Positions 34,725 to 46,234 are shown, counted from the stretch's first letter. The stretch is DNA of 64,000 nt from Larix kaempferi (GCA_027924585.1 BSBM01000608.1:7752501-7816500), one strand, 5' to 3'. Notes: generated from the sequence alone by a model not told the origin. Translations and numbers: made by a program.

Positions 34725-37577
34725 CTAGGGAGTCGAGAAGATAGGGCATACTTCAACCGAGTTTAGCTCAGCTTCATTCTTCCAGTGTTGCTCTTCATCC
34801 GCTGAGTTTCCTGCAAGTAATTTGCACAAGCCTTGCCCTTTGATGATCGTGGCTGGTTTAAATTCTAAATCATATTCCTGCAGAGCTGTGACCCAGTTCC
34901 CCCTCCTTTCTCCCAATTCATTTTGAACGAAAAGGGATCTAACAGCTGGGTGGGAAACTATGACTTTAGTTCTATTTTTAAGAATGTATGGCCTAAAATG
35001 CTTGACTGCTTTGAAGACCGCATATGCGTGTTTGTCAACCACGGGATGGTTCAGCTCAGCCCCCTGCAGACCAGTGCTCATAAACAAAATTGGGTATTCG
35101 TCTCCCAGCTCCACCTTTTGCGTGAGTACAGCTGCGAGGGATTCATCCGAAGCAAAGGTATACAGGATAAAGTCTTTATCAAAATCTGGGCTTCTTAAGA
35201 AAGGAGCCTTAGCTATAGCTGCCTTGATATCTCTAAATGCGTCCTTATCCAAATCTGTCCACTTGAATTGTATGCTCTGTTTAACCATCTGTTGCAATGG
35301 CTTAACAATTTGTGCAAAATCTGGAACAAATCTGCGGACAAAATTGATGGTGCCCATGAAGGAATGCATAGCTATCTTGTTGTAAGGCATTGGAATCTTA
35401 TTAATAGCTTGGACTCTTTCTTGATCTATTGACACCCCCCCTTTAGAAATGATATGGCCCAAGAGTTTACCTTCGGGAATAGCAAATACGCTCTTCTTGG
35501 GATTCAAAGAAATACCGTATTTCCGACAACGATCAAAGATATGCCTCAGATGAACAACATGATCTTCCCTTTTCTTTGAAAAGATTGTCACATCATCTAA
35601 GTATACAACAACGCATTGTCCACCCAATCCTCGGAAGGCAATATCCATCGCCCTTTGGAATGTAGCTCCTGCGTTTATCAGACCAAAAGGTATCCTTCTG
35701 TAGGCGAAAGTTCCCCACTTAGTTCGGAAAGTGGTCTTAAGGCTATCTTCTTCGGATAGTAACACTTGATTGTAGCCAGAGAAACCATCGAGAAGAGAAA
35801 ACAATTCGGATCCTGACACCATTTGAAGGATTTGTTCCATTGAAGGGACGGGGTAGTTGTCTTTATCCGAAGCTCTGTTTAAATTTCCTAAATCTACACA
35901 TAGCCTTATCTCTCCTGACTTTTTTCTTACGAGAACCAAGTTTGTGACCCATTCAGAATGTCGGACCTTAAAGATTATCTTAGCATCCAGGAGCTTCTTT
36001 AATTCCTTTTGGATCAGTAGTTCTAGAGTGGGGTGCATCCTTCTTAACTGTTGTTGAAATGGCTTGACACCCGCTTTCATTGGTATAACATGCTGAATAA
36101 TGCGGACGTCGTATGTTTTCAGATCTTCATAGGTCCATGCAAAAACATCCTTGTATTGTTTAAACAATTTGATGAACCTGTCTCTTTCTCCTGGTGAACA
36201 ACATTTGCCAAGGTTGACAAATTTTGGTTCTTCCTCAGTACCCAAATTAACTAACTCATGTTGCATTGATGAGCTGTTAGTTTTGGTATTAGCTGGCTTT
36301 TTGAACTTATTTTGAAGATTGAACAGCATTTCAAGGGACCTTACCCCTTTGGGAATGAAATTTCCTTTCTCCTCATCCTTCTTCCGCAAATCAGCATCGT
36401 GTTCTTCCTCATCTATCGCAGCTCCTTGAAAGCTATCTTCATTCGTTAGAAAGCTGATAATTTGTTCATCATCATCAAAGACTCTAAATTTTGTGATGTT
36501 ATCGGGAACGGAAGGCCTGAAAATCAATTCAATTGAGCATTTATTATTTGACGGCACCAATCTAGAAGCAGATGTTGCTAACAAATCAGCTGCAGAATTT
36601 TGCAATGTAGGAATCGATTTTATATTGAAAGCGTCAAAATGCATAATTAAATCCCATACCTCAGCCTGATAACCCTTCAAATGAGGTGAGAGACAATGAA
36701 TGGTGTCCCTTACCTGTATTACAACTATCTCGGAGTCACCAAAGACCTTGAGGTAATTAACATTTAAGCCAATGGCCTTCTTTAGTCCATGTACAAAAGC
36801 TTCATATTCAGTGGTGTTGTTAGTACAATCGAATTCTAGTCTACAAGACAAAAAATACTTGTTTCTTTCTCGATCCATTAGAACACAACCGGCTCTGGAT
36901 CCTTCCAGAGTTTTGGAACCATCAAAGTATAATGTCCAGAAGATATCTTTAGATTCAACTAAGTTAGTGTCTCTGTGATCTAAATCAGTAACTAAACTAA
37001 ATATGTTACAATCAATATCATCAGTCCGAGAGAAATGAAGGAGATCGGACTGTTTATTTGATTCATGGCTAATGACTTCAGACTGATAGTTACCCGGATC
37101 TATTTCTAAGAAATAATTCCCCAGAACCGAGGATGAGAAAGTTACAGCCTCATTTTTTCCTTCTAAATGAGTTACGTTTTGCTTCATATGGGGTTCTCTT
37201 AGGACTTTAATTTGATTCTGCCTGTTCTGATAAGGCAACCACAGATGAGACCAATCAGTAGCAAAGTAGCCACTTAGCTTGGTAGACCAATCCCTACTTA
37301 AAATCAGCCCATAGGCTTCAGGAATATCGACCACCATTATATCAATGAATTGACAGACTCTAGGGTCAGCTGATAATCTAATGAGGACGCCTTTCATCTC
37401 CCCAATTACTTTGACAGCAGTCCTATCTAATTGGATGATTTGGGCTGGAGATGGCACAGGCTGCCCGTTTATTTTCTTACAAATGGACAATGGCATGACA
37501 TTTGAAGATGCCCCGGAATCTACCAAACAGTTGTGAACATTATGGTTAAAAATTTCAAACATCAATAGGAATGGCAA
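34725..37577 (-). CDS. pol: Family B protease - archaeal-like RNase H - RT - RNase H, I2 copy
   Basis: The best-preserved coding stretch in the window: 950 codons without a stop, in frame with gag and integrase, so gag-pol was one polyprotein of about 2,030 codons. The first Met shown (37577) is internal. Domains: aspartic protease with LVDSGASSNV at residue 18; archaeal-like RNase H at about 212-345 with Asp219, Glu259, Asp281 and Asp331; RT at about 490-720 with YLDD at 659-662; gypsy-type RNase H at about 800-905 that lacks the Asp of its TDH motif (VSHPAV). The extra RNase H lies before RT rather than after it. Expression is unlikely because gag upstream has stops. Confidence 0.85.
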   Translation of the reverse strand: MPFLLMFEIFNHNVHNCLVDSGASSNVMPLSICKKINGQPVPSPAQIIQLDRTAVKVIGEMKGVLIRLSADPRVCQFIDIMVVDIPEAYGLILSRDWSTKLSGYFATDWSHLWLPYQNRQNQIKVLREPHMKQNVTHLEGKNEAVTFSSSVLGNYFLEIDPGNYQSEVISHESNKQSDLLHFSRTDDIDCNIFSLVTDLDHRDTNLVESKDIFWTLYFDGSKTLEGSRAGCVLMDRERNKYFLSCRLEFDCTNNTTEYEAFVHGLKKAIGLNVNYLKVFGDSEIVVIQVRDTIHCLSPHLKGYQAEVWDLIMHFDAFNIKSIPTLQNSAADLLATSASRLVPSNNKCSIELIFRPSVPDNITKFRVFDDDEQIISFLTNEDSFQGAAIDEEEHDADLRKKDEEKGNFIPKGVRSLEMLFNLQNKFKKPANTKTNSSSMQHELVNLGTEEEPKFVNLGKCCSPGERDRFIKLFKQYKDVFAWTYEDLKTYDVRIIQHVIPMKAGVKPFQQQLRRMHPTLELLIQKELKKLLDAKIIFKVRHSEWVTNLVLVRKKSGEIRLCVDLGNLNRASDKDNYPVPSMEQILQMVSGSELFSLLDGFSGYNQVLLSEEDSLKTTFRTKWGTFAYRRIPFGLINAGATFQRAMDIAFRGLGGQCVVVYLDDVTIFSKKREDHVVHLRHIFDRCRKYGISLNPKKSVFAIPEGKLLGHIISKGGVSIDQERVQAINKIPMPYNKIAMHSFMGTINFVRRFVPDFAQIVKPLQQMVKQSIQFKWTDLDKDAFRDIKAAIAKAPFLRSPDFDKDFILYTFASDESLAAVLTQKVELGDEYPILFMSTGLQGAELNHPVVDKHAYAVFKAVKHFRPYILKNRTKVIVSHPAVRSLFVQNELGERRGNWVTALQEYDLEFKPATIIKGQGLCKLLAGNSADEEQHWKNEAELNSVEVCPIFSTP

Positions 37578-39560
37578 TGTTTGAGATTTAGATTTCCCAC
37601 CGATGCTAGCCTCATTAATTTCGGGATTGTCTTGAGAATCCGTTAATGGAGTGGTGGTCTGGGGTTGTAGAACATGCAGCAGTTTGTCTCATTGATGGGG
37701 CAAGCTGCGCATGTCAAATATTGACACATTCGCTTTGACCTTCTTGATATCTTCGATAATATCATATCCTATGTTAGATTCGTTCCCAATTCGAGAAGGC
37801 TGATCTGTTTTGCTCGTTGTGACCTTAGGTGGCTGAACTATGGTGTCAGCGCTTGGCTGCTTGGTCGCTGTTTGGCTAACTTTGGGCTACGGTGGGATAA
37901 TTGTTATATGCCTCCTAGGTGGTTCTTTTGAAACTTTAGGCTTATGAGGAGATGCGCTTGGTACAGGATCGGCAATTGGGCCTTTGCTGCGAGTAGCAAC
38001 GTTTACGGTAGAGGGAGAGCTTTCTATGGGATTCTCTTCTGCCGATTCTATAATAGGTACCCAATCCCATAACACCATAGTATTGTCCGGGGTTGGTTCC
38101 TCTAACTCAGGGCTCGACTCCTCTAGAGAATCATCTTGGTCTGGGATCTATGAATCTAGCATTTGGTTCATGACTAAGCTCATGGAATTAATCCATTGCG
38201 GGCAGCTCTTTTCCGAATGTGGCTCTTGATGAAAAGTGCCGAAATTTTCCATGCCGATTTAATTCAAGTTTAAAATTGGGGAAGTATTCATTGGTGGATG
38301 AGTTTGATCATCGTCTTCCCTTCTTTTATAAAATCGCTTGAAAGGTATCCTAGATGTGCTAGCAGCCTTGTCTTTCTTGAGATCTACAATTTTATTAGAT
38401 AATTTCTGCATCATCTTGACTACATTTTCCATGTCTGTAGGTGGCTCTTCTTTACCTCTAGTGAGCAGCAAGGTCTTTTTACTAGCTGCTGGTTTTGGTT
38501 CTACATCTAAGGCATGTTTAGCAATGCTATCAGCTTCTTCTTCTACCTTTCTAGCTTCCTCAAAGTTCTCTATCAGGGTAGTTTTCTTGGAACTTTTTAC
38601 GAACATTGCTATGGGTCCTTCAAGAGCTGTAGTGTAGTATTCAATCAGAGATTCCTCCGCTGGTTTATTAGCTTCACTGAAATTATTTAACAGCGTTGTG
38701 AATCTTTGATTGAAATCTTGAACCTTTTCTTTCTTTTCCATTCTCATGGATAAGAGTTCTTTCATAAGCGTTGCCACAGTTTTTTGGTTTACGTATTTAT
38801 TTCAGAAATAATTTTCGAATTCATCCCAACTAGAGATTGAGCTGGGTTGTAGGCTAAAGTACCAGGATGATACTTTTGGCTCGAATGTATATGGAAACAG
38901 CCTGCAGACTACATCTTCATGCTGTACGTTCAAAAGATTCAGAGCTAAGTAGAAACTCTTGAGATGGTCTTCCGCTGAAATGGCTTTCCCTGGGTCGAAC
39001 TTAGGCAAGACCTTTTCTGGATTTTTCGGAAGATTATGGAATGGCCCAGCTAGATTTAACGCCCCCCTTGCTCTCCAAGCAGGCACAACCATGTTTGGAT
39101 GTGGAGAACCTGGCGGAGAATTGTAAGGTGAATTCTGGGGAGTACTCTTTGGAGTGATAAGTTCTTCAAGGTTTTCTTGGTCTGAAATTTTTTCTGAGTT
39201 TTCAAGATCTGCCTTGTTAAGAGTGTCTGAAATTTCTTCCAAAGTCAAATTCACAAGTTCTTCAAAACTTTGAACAAGAACTGAATCTCGGGTATATTGT
39301 GGCTCTTTTCTAGGGGTAGTTTTCTTAGGGAGAAAATTCACAGCATTTAAACGTCCTAGTTGTCTAACATAGGATCTTGTATGCCTTCTCAAATCCTCTA
39401 TTTCTGTAAAAGGGACAGCGTATAAAGCTTCTTGAGGCTTAGGATCAGAAATGAGGCGTTCTTGATTTAATAATTCAAGGTCTGGGCTGTTGGAAATGCT
39501 TTCTTTAAGCGGGTTTTCAGTGACATCTATGACAGTGGGGGATTTTCCTCTATCAGCCAT
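37578..39560 (-). pseudogene. gag: Family B gag, I2 copy
   Basis: The ATG at 39560 follows the PBS directly. Residues 1-150 are an acidic linker region, about 160-255 the capsid-like domain. Stops occur at 38799-38801 (after ENYF), at 38256, and at about 38147, 37885 and 37690 in the C-terminal linker, all without frame change. The zinc-knuckle position again has HQEPHSEKSC-like sequence without the leading Cys pair. The same reading frame passes into protease. Confidence 0.75.
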
Positions 39561-39571
39561 GCACTTTCAGG

Positions 39572-39588
39572 CCCTCCTTCTAGCACCA
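39572..39588 (-). other. Primer-binding site, I2
   Basis: Minus strand TGGTGCTAGAAGGAGGG, five bases inside the LTR end and 12 bases before the gag ATG. The TGG start complements a tRNA CCA end; I do not assign the tRNA. GCTAGAAGGAGGG-type PBS text is common in plant gypsy elements. Confidence 0.75.
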
Positions 39589-40436
39589 AAAATTGTTGAT
39601 GCCTCGGATATCGTAGCATCAATCAGAAAGGGATTCTCCCCGATAGATGATCCCAATTACATTATCTACCGTTTGGTATAGGGAATCTGTCCGGTTAGCG
39701 GTTCCGACAACCGTGGGTTTGGAGTTTAATTCCAATTATACCGGTTATGGCCCGATCCACCTTTCTTTTGGATTTTATGTTTTATAATGATATGCAAGTG
39801 CCTAGTCTATATTTAATCTAGATGCAAGATCGAAAAAAAAGATCTAAGTATAAAACTGAAATACACCTAACTATGCTTGCAAGGAGCACATTTAAAGCAT
39901 GATCAATAAGCTACAAGAGTTATCTTTAAAGAATGAACAGGTAGCCATTAAATCTTAAAGAGAAAGCTACAGCAAGATAAAAGATCTCAGAAGATAGCTT
40001 CTAATTACAAATAACACATTTTCATTACTCATCAAAGAGAGAAGCAAGATTATTTAATCTAGATGCAAAACTGAAAGAACAGATCTAAGTCTAAAAAACA
40101 CATGAAATAAATCTAATTGTCCCTGCAAGGAGCCAAATTAACGCATGAGCAATGAGCTGTAATAGTTATCTTAAAGAAAGAACAGCTAGCCATCAAATCC
40201 GAAAGAGAATGCTACAGCAGAGAAGAGAGATATCAGAAGGTAGCTTCTGATTTAATGTAAACACATTCATTACACAAGAAACAAAGAATTCATTTGCACA
40301 GAAAGGAGTAAAATTCATTTGTTACAAAGAAATAATTCAAACAGTAAGAAAGATCTCACATTAAAGTATGGAAGTCACCAGAATAATCCAATACACATCC
40401 ATTCTTCATTCCCATGCAAAACGTCCTCTCCCGGCT

Positions 40437-40545
40437 TTTATTAGAAGATTTACTTTCATAGAACATACACAAGATAGCTCGTACAAGTTTGAAAATTAAA
40501 TCCCTGCCAAAAGTCCTGTCTAATCCTTCCTAACTTCTATTTATA
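40437..40545 (-). promoter_or_regulatory. L3 core promoter and poly(A) signal
   Basis: Minus-strand TATAAATAG at 40537-40545, about 200 bases after the stop of the U3 reading frame, then AATAAA at 40437-40442. Transcription from here would skip the U3 frame at the 5' end and reach it only in the 3' LTR of the transcript. Confidence 0.6.
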
Positions 40546-40749
40546 GTTACAAAATTGCCCTTTGGGCTGCCACCTGGCCTTTTACACTTGTCACCTACAG
40601 GAATTTTCCTCTATAATAGACAACATGTAACTCCTTTTACAGAAAATTATTTAAAAAGGAAAAGGGACAGTTGTCCTATAGTTCCACGCTTTACACATCT
40701 GAGAGCCAAAATACAAAATAGCAGAAATAATGTTTTAATATCAGCGATG

Positions 40750-43700
40750 TCATTCTTGTGCATGTGCTTCAGCTGGAAGAGGATCACCCAGATCAACTGA
40801 TGCTGTTGATGTTGCCTTAGGAGAGGCACTCGAACTCACTGCTGCTGTTGCTACTGCGTGGGAAGGAGAAATCGAGCCAGCTGGAGTTTCTGTTGCTGCT
40901 GGGAGAGAACAGTCTGGATTTGCTGTCACAGCTGCTACTTCTGCCTTCTTCTCCTCTTCTGCTATGTAGCTATACCAAATGCCAGTGTCCCTTATGACTA
41001 TGTTTGTGGAAGCAGGGAGCATGATTTTCTGAGAAGTCACATTTTTTCTAAGCTCTGCTCCAATACCTTGAACTTCCATCACTGCAGCTTGATGTACTTC
41101 TTTAAGCAAATGGTTGTGGACTGATCTCATTCCAATATAATGTTGGAGGTTTTCAATTTCTAGGACATCGATTTTCTTCACATATTCGGTTTGAATGCCT
41201 AGTTTTTTCTTTAGTTCAGCCAAGCATTGTTCTTCACCCGGGAAGTCATCGAGGGATTGCGGGAAATTCAATTTGCACCTTTCATGCACTCCCTGGATTC
41301 TTTGATACAGACCGTTGATCCTATCCCTTGTCCCTTGTACACCGTCCATTAGCTTACTGCCACAGTTTCTGCAGAAGTCCAAAAGGGCTAAGTCTTCATT
41401 AAAACCCTCCACAGACTTGAATGGGAGATGTGTGGGGAAATCCACCTTTCCTTCTCCCCATTCTATCTGGCTCAGGATATTTGCCTTAACCCGAGTGTGC
41501 TTAGCTTTAAGCGTATGGGCCTCTGCATTAACTTGTTTTAGTCTAACCACCATGGCCTTGAGATTGCTAACTTCATTAGTGATTAGCTCCTGAGTGTCAT
41601 ATATTTGCTTCAGGATGTTGTAGGACAGCTCATGGAAGGGAGACATGTCCATCGTTCTGCTCTCAGCTTGCTCTAATTGCTCAGCTAATGCCTGCTTGTC
41701 TGCTTCTAGCTGGGATGCTTTATCTTCCACTTCATTCTTCTCTGCTTCCACAATCATCATCTGGAGTGTTAGTTGGTCCTTTTCCTCCTCCAGCTGGTTA
41801 TACTTGCCTGATAGCTCTTTATGCTCAACATACAGGAAATTATACTTGTTTACCACAAGATCCCTGTAGGCTTGCTCATTAGCCACAGTCTGTTGTAGCG
41901 TACAAGCTCTCCTCTTTGTCAATTCATTTTCTCTAACTATATCACCTACATTGTCCAGTGATGCTTTTGTTGTTTCTACAACTGCGGATGCCATAGATAA
42001 GGGATCCTTATCTGTATTCTGCATTATAGTGATCTCCCGGTGGGTAATGATATCCTCCTGGAAGAGTCTTTTGATCCCCTCTTCCGATTTAAGGACCATT
42101 GCTTTCCTTTTCTTATCATAGACAAATTCATTCCACCTGGACACCATATGTTTTCCTGATGGAGTGTACGGGACAATTGGGAGGTCCATAATGTCTATTT
42201 CTTCTTCAGCTGGTGGAGTCCGGACTTCTTGAGCCAGATTTGTTCCCACATTTTGGGTACCAGAGCCACCTGCTTGAGGTGCGTCTATTTCCATGTCTTG
42301 GACACCGAATCCAATTGCTTGGGCATCTTTTCCTGCTTTCAGCTCTTCTTCCGCTTTCCTTCCTATCTCAGCTTGTTCAGCTTGCAGCTGATCTTCATTC
42401 TCTTTCCGTTGCCTTTCATCTTCCGCTTCTTTCTGCTGCTGGGCTTCCTCAGCCTATTTATGTAGCCTTTGTTCTTCTGCTTCTTGCTACAATCTGGCAA
42501 CTTCAGCTTCTTGCAGTAACCTTGCTTCCTCAGCTTCCTGCTGTGCCCTTGCTTCCTTAGATTCTTGCTGTGCCCTTGCTTCCTCTCTCAACCTTTGTTC
42601 TTCTTGGGCTCGGGCATCATCAGCTTCTTTCTCCTTATGCTGGCTAGTCTCCTGGGTCTTGGTGGAGCTATAGCTTTCTCCACTGCCTTGGCGAAAGGTT
42701 CGCAGCTTAGCCATGTTGCTGATGCCTCTGAATACCTCCTCCTCGGCATCATGATATAGAGAGTACTCGAAATGAGCATAAATCTCCTTACAGTGCTCAG
42801 CAACTTTTCCCTTCCTGTCATTCCTGTGGAAGATTACCTCACCGAAGTGGAAGGCTTTGAGTTCCTGAAAAAATTCTTCGGCGGAGGCGACCCCCGAGAA
42901 CTTGTAAGCTCCTATGCAGAAAGGTAGAGGGGGAAAGGAGGCCTTATGCTGCTTGTTGAGTACGGCTCCAATCCCATCTAGGAAAATCTGTCTCAGTGCC
43001 TCTTTAAGGACTACATAATCTGTAGCATATCTTGGTAAAATATATGGAGCTTTAGTTCCTCCAAACATTCTGAGATAGGTGCCTTGATCCGAGAAATAAA
43101 AATATCCATAATTTTCAAGGACTTCCATGGCATTTTCCGACAAGTAGTTGGGCTCTTCCTTGAATAGCTGCTCATATAGGGGCATGATGAACCCCTCACA
43201 GATGAGCTTATAGTTGGGTTTGTAATTCTGAGCAAACAACATCCTGAAAGCAGTATAAACCGGGGTGGTGTCCTTATCCCATGTGCAGCCCAATTTGGGG
43301 AAAGATACCTTGGCCAAAACACAATGAATAAGATATGAGGACATGAAAAATTTTGCCTTCTTCAAGGCTAGTCCTTCTCTTGCAGCAACTACCATTGAGG
43401 CTAAACTGTCTGACAGGAGAGTGGCCCAGTCAAACACAGTTCCTTTAAAAGCCACGAAGTGGATGATAGGGACCCACTGAATCTTGTACACGGTGCCATC
43501 GAGCATGCCGAAGATTCTACACAACATCAAGGCAATTAACCTGAAAGGAGGTCTCAGATTCTGGACGTCGTATTTGTCGTTACCTTTCTTTCTCAAATGC
43601 TTGCCTGCGACTAGTAGCTTTTTGGCCATCTCAACGTTGTTCATCTGGCCCAGCCATTCATCAGTCAGAGATTGCTGGGCGCGGGGAAATTTGTAGGCCG

Positions 43701-44055
43701 CGGCCAGGTATGCTGGGTGAAATGAGGCAATGGCTATCTTCCCGCTGTCATGAATTACTCTCCCTTCCTCATCGGCGTGTTGGAGTATCCACCCGATTAC
43801 TTCAGAACATGGGAACAGTTTAGGGCGGGTCGCAGCTCTAGATATGCCTGAGGTTTTGATATTTAGATAAATCTGCCCCTCTTCTAGCAACATGTCCGGG
43901 ACATCCTGGTCTCGGATCATCCTATAGATGTCACCCCAGCGGATTTCTGGAGGAATACCAGTTGTGCACCTAGTATCCTGGAGTGTGATCTCAGTTTTAA
44001 GTGGTGTAGGCTGCTTTTCTGTCATCTTAGCCTTCTTCCTACCACCTTTTGGCAT
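40750..44055 (-). pseudogene. U3-borne accessory ORF, L3 copy (about 1,100 codons, two stops)
   Basis: ATG at 44055 to a stop at 40750, one frame, interrupted only by nonsense codons 524 and 534, both Gln-type positions in L2. Layout: basic N-terminus (MPKGGRKKAK); a globular region to about residue 470 with FKGTVFDWATLLSDSLAS and FSDQGTYLRMFGGTKAPY; a Glu/Ala/Gln-rich coiled coil at about 490-570; a flexible Pro/Gly segment; the motif PIVPYTPSGKH; a second coiled coil at about 680-800; and a helical C-terminus. No catalytic motif, signal peptide or membrane segment is seen. I do not recognise the protein; a structural or nucleic-acid-binding accessory role is a guess. Same strand as gag-pol, inside U3. 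Confidence 0.8.
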
Positions 44056-45174
44056 TTTGACTTATCCCTGATAGCAACCAAATATACATCATCATAAACA
44101 TGAGAAACATACTGTGAGATTTTATCAAAGAGCATCACCATTTTAACATGTCAATGAGATAAATACAATGTGAAGCTGTATGTTAGGAAGCAAAATACAC
44201 CATTCCGACAAGAGTTCTAGATTTTAATCATCCTAATTCTTTTAAAGGGGCGGGTTTGGAATGCTCCCGAGAGGATAAGCATGTTGCGGAAGCAACCCGC
44301 TCTCGGTCCAGCTCTAGGAGGGATAGTATCCTTTGACATGGTTGCGGTTCAAATGGCTAATGGCGGGGAAGTCTGGGTGAAATAACCCTACGACGAAATA
44401 AGGAGCCGCTTTCATATTTATGAGCCGAAGAGGGCTTCGACTGCTATGGTTATCTGATGGCACTTGGCGAGGCGTTCTACGGAAGGCTTGGAAACTTGAA
44501 CAGGGGTTGTCGACGCTGGGAATGCAGGTGATGAAAATATCGGGTGGCTATAGTTTCGGTTTTCGGCTGGTGTAATCGAGACATTCCCGGGGCTTGGTGG
44601 TTTTAAACGCAAAGAATAATGACTGGTGGAGCCAGGGTAGGGGCTTGGAAAACTTCACCCATTCAAACTGACAGTCTTTACATAGTATACAAACGTTTTA
44701 CAATTTCTTTGGTTTTTTTTTTTTTTTTTATGACCGGAGATATGCAATTTAGATCATATTGATGGGCAAAATAGCCCATGATGGGCATTTTGCCCGTCAA
44801 AATCCAACCAATGCCTATCATCTTCTAAAAAGAACAATCCCAACGGTAAACTGACGCGTGGAAGAGACAAAATAATGGTTGAAACATCCTACCTGGCACC
44901 GTGAAGATGGCTGAATGAGGTGGCCGTGAATTGTGGACGAGCGAGTTGAGCTGGATCAGTCGCGCGGCGTCCAACAGTTTTGCCAATCGAAAAATAACAA
45001 TGTTTTGGCTCGAACCTCCACCGCTTATTTAAATGAACTGGGCACGTGCGAGGTTTAATGCGGTAGTTGGTGCATTTAAAACGCGGTTTAAATATATCGT
45101 ACGCCGCGGTCACGTCAAGTGATCTCGATACGCGCGCGACCGCCACCCACGGGATGAACTCGCGACCTTCACCC

Positions 45175-46050
45175 GCCGTTGCGGAAGGTTACACTGAACT
45201 CCTTCGCCGTTTCAGGAGAGGTTGGTGAACGGCTTCCGAAAAATGGAATGCGAACGATTAAGTCTTTTGGCGGCCTTTTCAGGATGAAAACATGAAAGCT
45301 TCCGAAACTGCGGAAAGCTTTCGCAAATGGCTTCTGCAGTTTTGGAAGACTTCCGCCAATGCTTCCGCAAAAGGATCTCGCGAATTTGAGAAATTTTCTA
45401 AGTTTCAGTCGGGCTTTCTTCCGACGTTGCGGAAAGCTGTCGCAATTTGCTTCTGACGTTGCGGAAAGCTGTCGCAATTTGCTTCCGCCGTTTCGGAAGG
45501 AATCGGTGAATGTCTCCGCTGTTTCGGTGAGATAAAGTGAAGACATCCGCAACTCAAACCAAAATTTCTAAGTCTCCACAGGGTTTCGGAAAGATAATCT
45601 GAAGGTCTCCACAAGCGGCTTCCACAATTGCGGAAAGAAAACTCGAACGGTTCCGTGGCAGTCGAGAAAAGACTTAAGTGTTTTTTTAAAGGAAGTCCTC
45701 CGGCGGCTTTTCGGGAGAATAAGACGAACGTTTCCGTAGTTTTGGAAACATAGTTTGAACGATTCCGCAGTTTCGGGATGGAAAGTCCAAATGCTCCGCA
45801 ATATTTCAAAAGAAAGTTTCTAAGTCTCTTCAGAGTTTTGGAGAGGTTGGGCAAATGGTGCCTGCCGTTTTGGAAGGAATTCTTGAATTCTTCCGCAGTT
45901 TCGGAAAGAATTTGCCAATGGCTCCCGCAACTTATGAGCAAAATTTAAGTCCCTTTTCGGGAAGCTTATGCGAGTGGTTTCCGCAAGTTTCGGGAGGAAT
46001 TCTTGAATTCTTCCGCAACTGCGGGGCTTTATAAAATCGTTCCGCGATTT
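45175..46050. repeat. TTCCGC/GCGGAA palindrome array in L3 U3
   Basis: Third copy of the array. It includes a recent local duplication of 32 bases (units starting at 45423 and 45455, both beginning GACGTTGCGGAAAGC), which shows the array can expand by tandem duplication. Confidence 0.7.
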
Positions 46051-46234
46051 TCAGGAAGACTTCATGAATTTAACTTTTTAGAGGAAGGAAGACTTGGAGA
46101 GGTTCACAGCAAGATTTTCTGTTGAAACAAAGATAAAAGCTGGGAATGGCCCCTTAAGGAAGCCTTTCTAAAAAAGTTTAAAGGAGAGGCCCCAATATGT
46201 ACAAAATTTTGGGGGGGATGTTGCTGCAACAACA

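Larger units (their letters stand above)
12046..46234 (-). mobile_element. Family B: tandem LTR-internal-LTR-internal-LTR retroelement
   Basis: A 34.2-kb block made of L1 (12046-18659), I1 (18660-25833), L2 (25834-32407), I2 (32408-39593) and L3 (39594-46234). The block has one ATTCC duplication at its outer ends only. Gag-pol reads on the minus strand. RT with YLDD, an archaeal-like RNase H and the polyprotein order place it in the Tat lineage of Ty3/gypsy. A single element would be about 20 kb. The tandem form is best explained by unequal recombination between LTRs of allelic copies, because two independent insertions would leave internal duplications. Confidence 0.85.
39594..46234 (-). repeat. 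Family B LTR, copy L3 (5' outer LTR)
   Basis: A 6,641-bp LTR that starts TGTTGATGCC and ends GCAACAACA, followed by the ATTCC duplication. It acts as 5' LTR of I2. It has the best-preserved U3 reading frame of the three, a private 32-base tandem duplication at 45423-45486, and the same TATA/AATAAA pair. Confidence 0.85.

Noticed and set aside
12046-46234. Interpretation as an ordinary segmental tandem duplication of host DNA
   Set aside because: The 5-bp ATTCC duplication at the outer ends, the PBS next to L2 and L3, TG/CA ends and gag-pol content fit a retroelement with LTRs; a plain segmental duplication would not give these.
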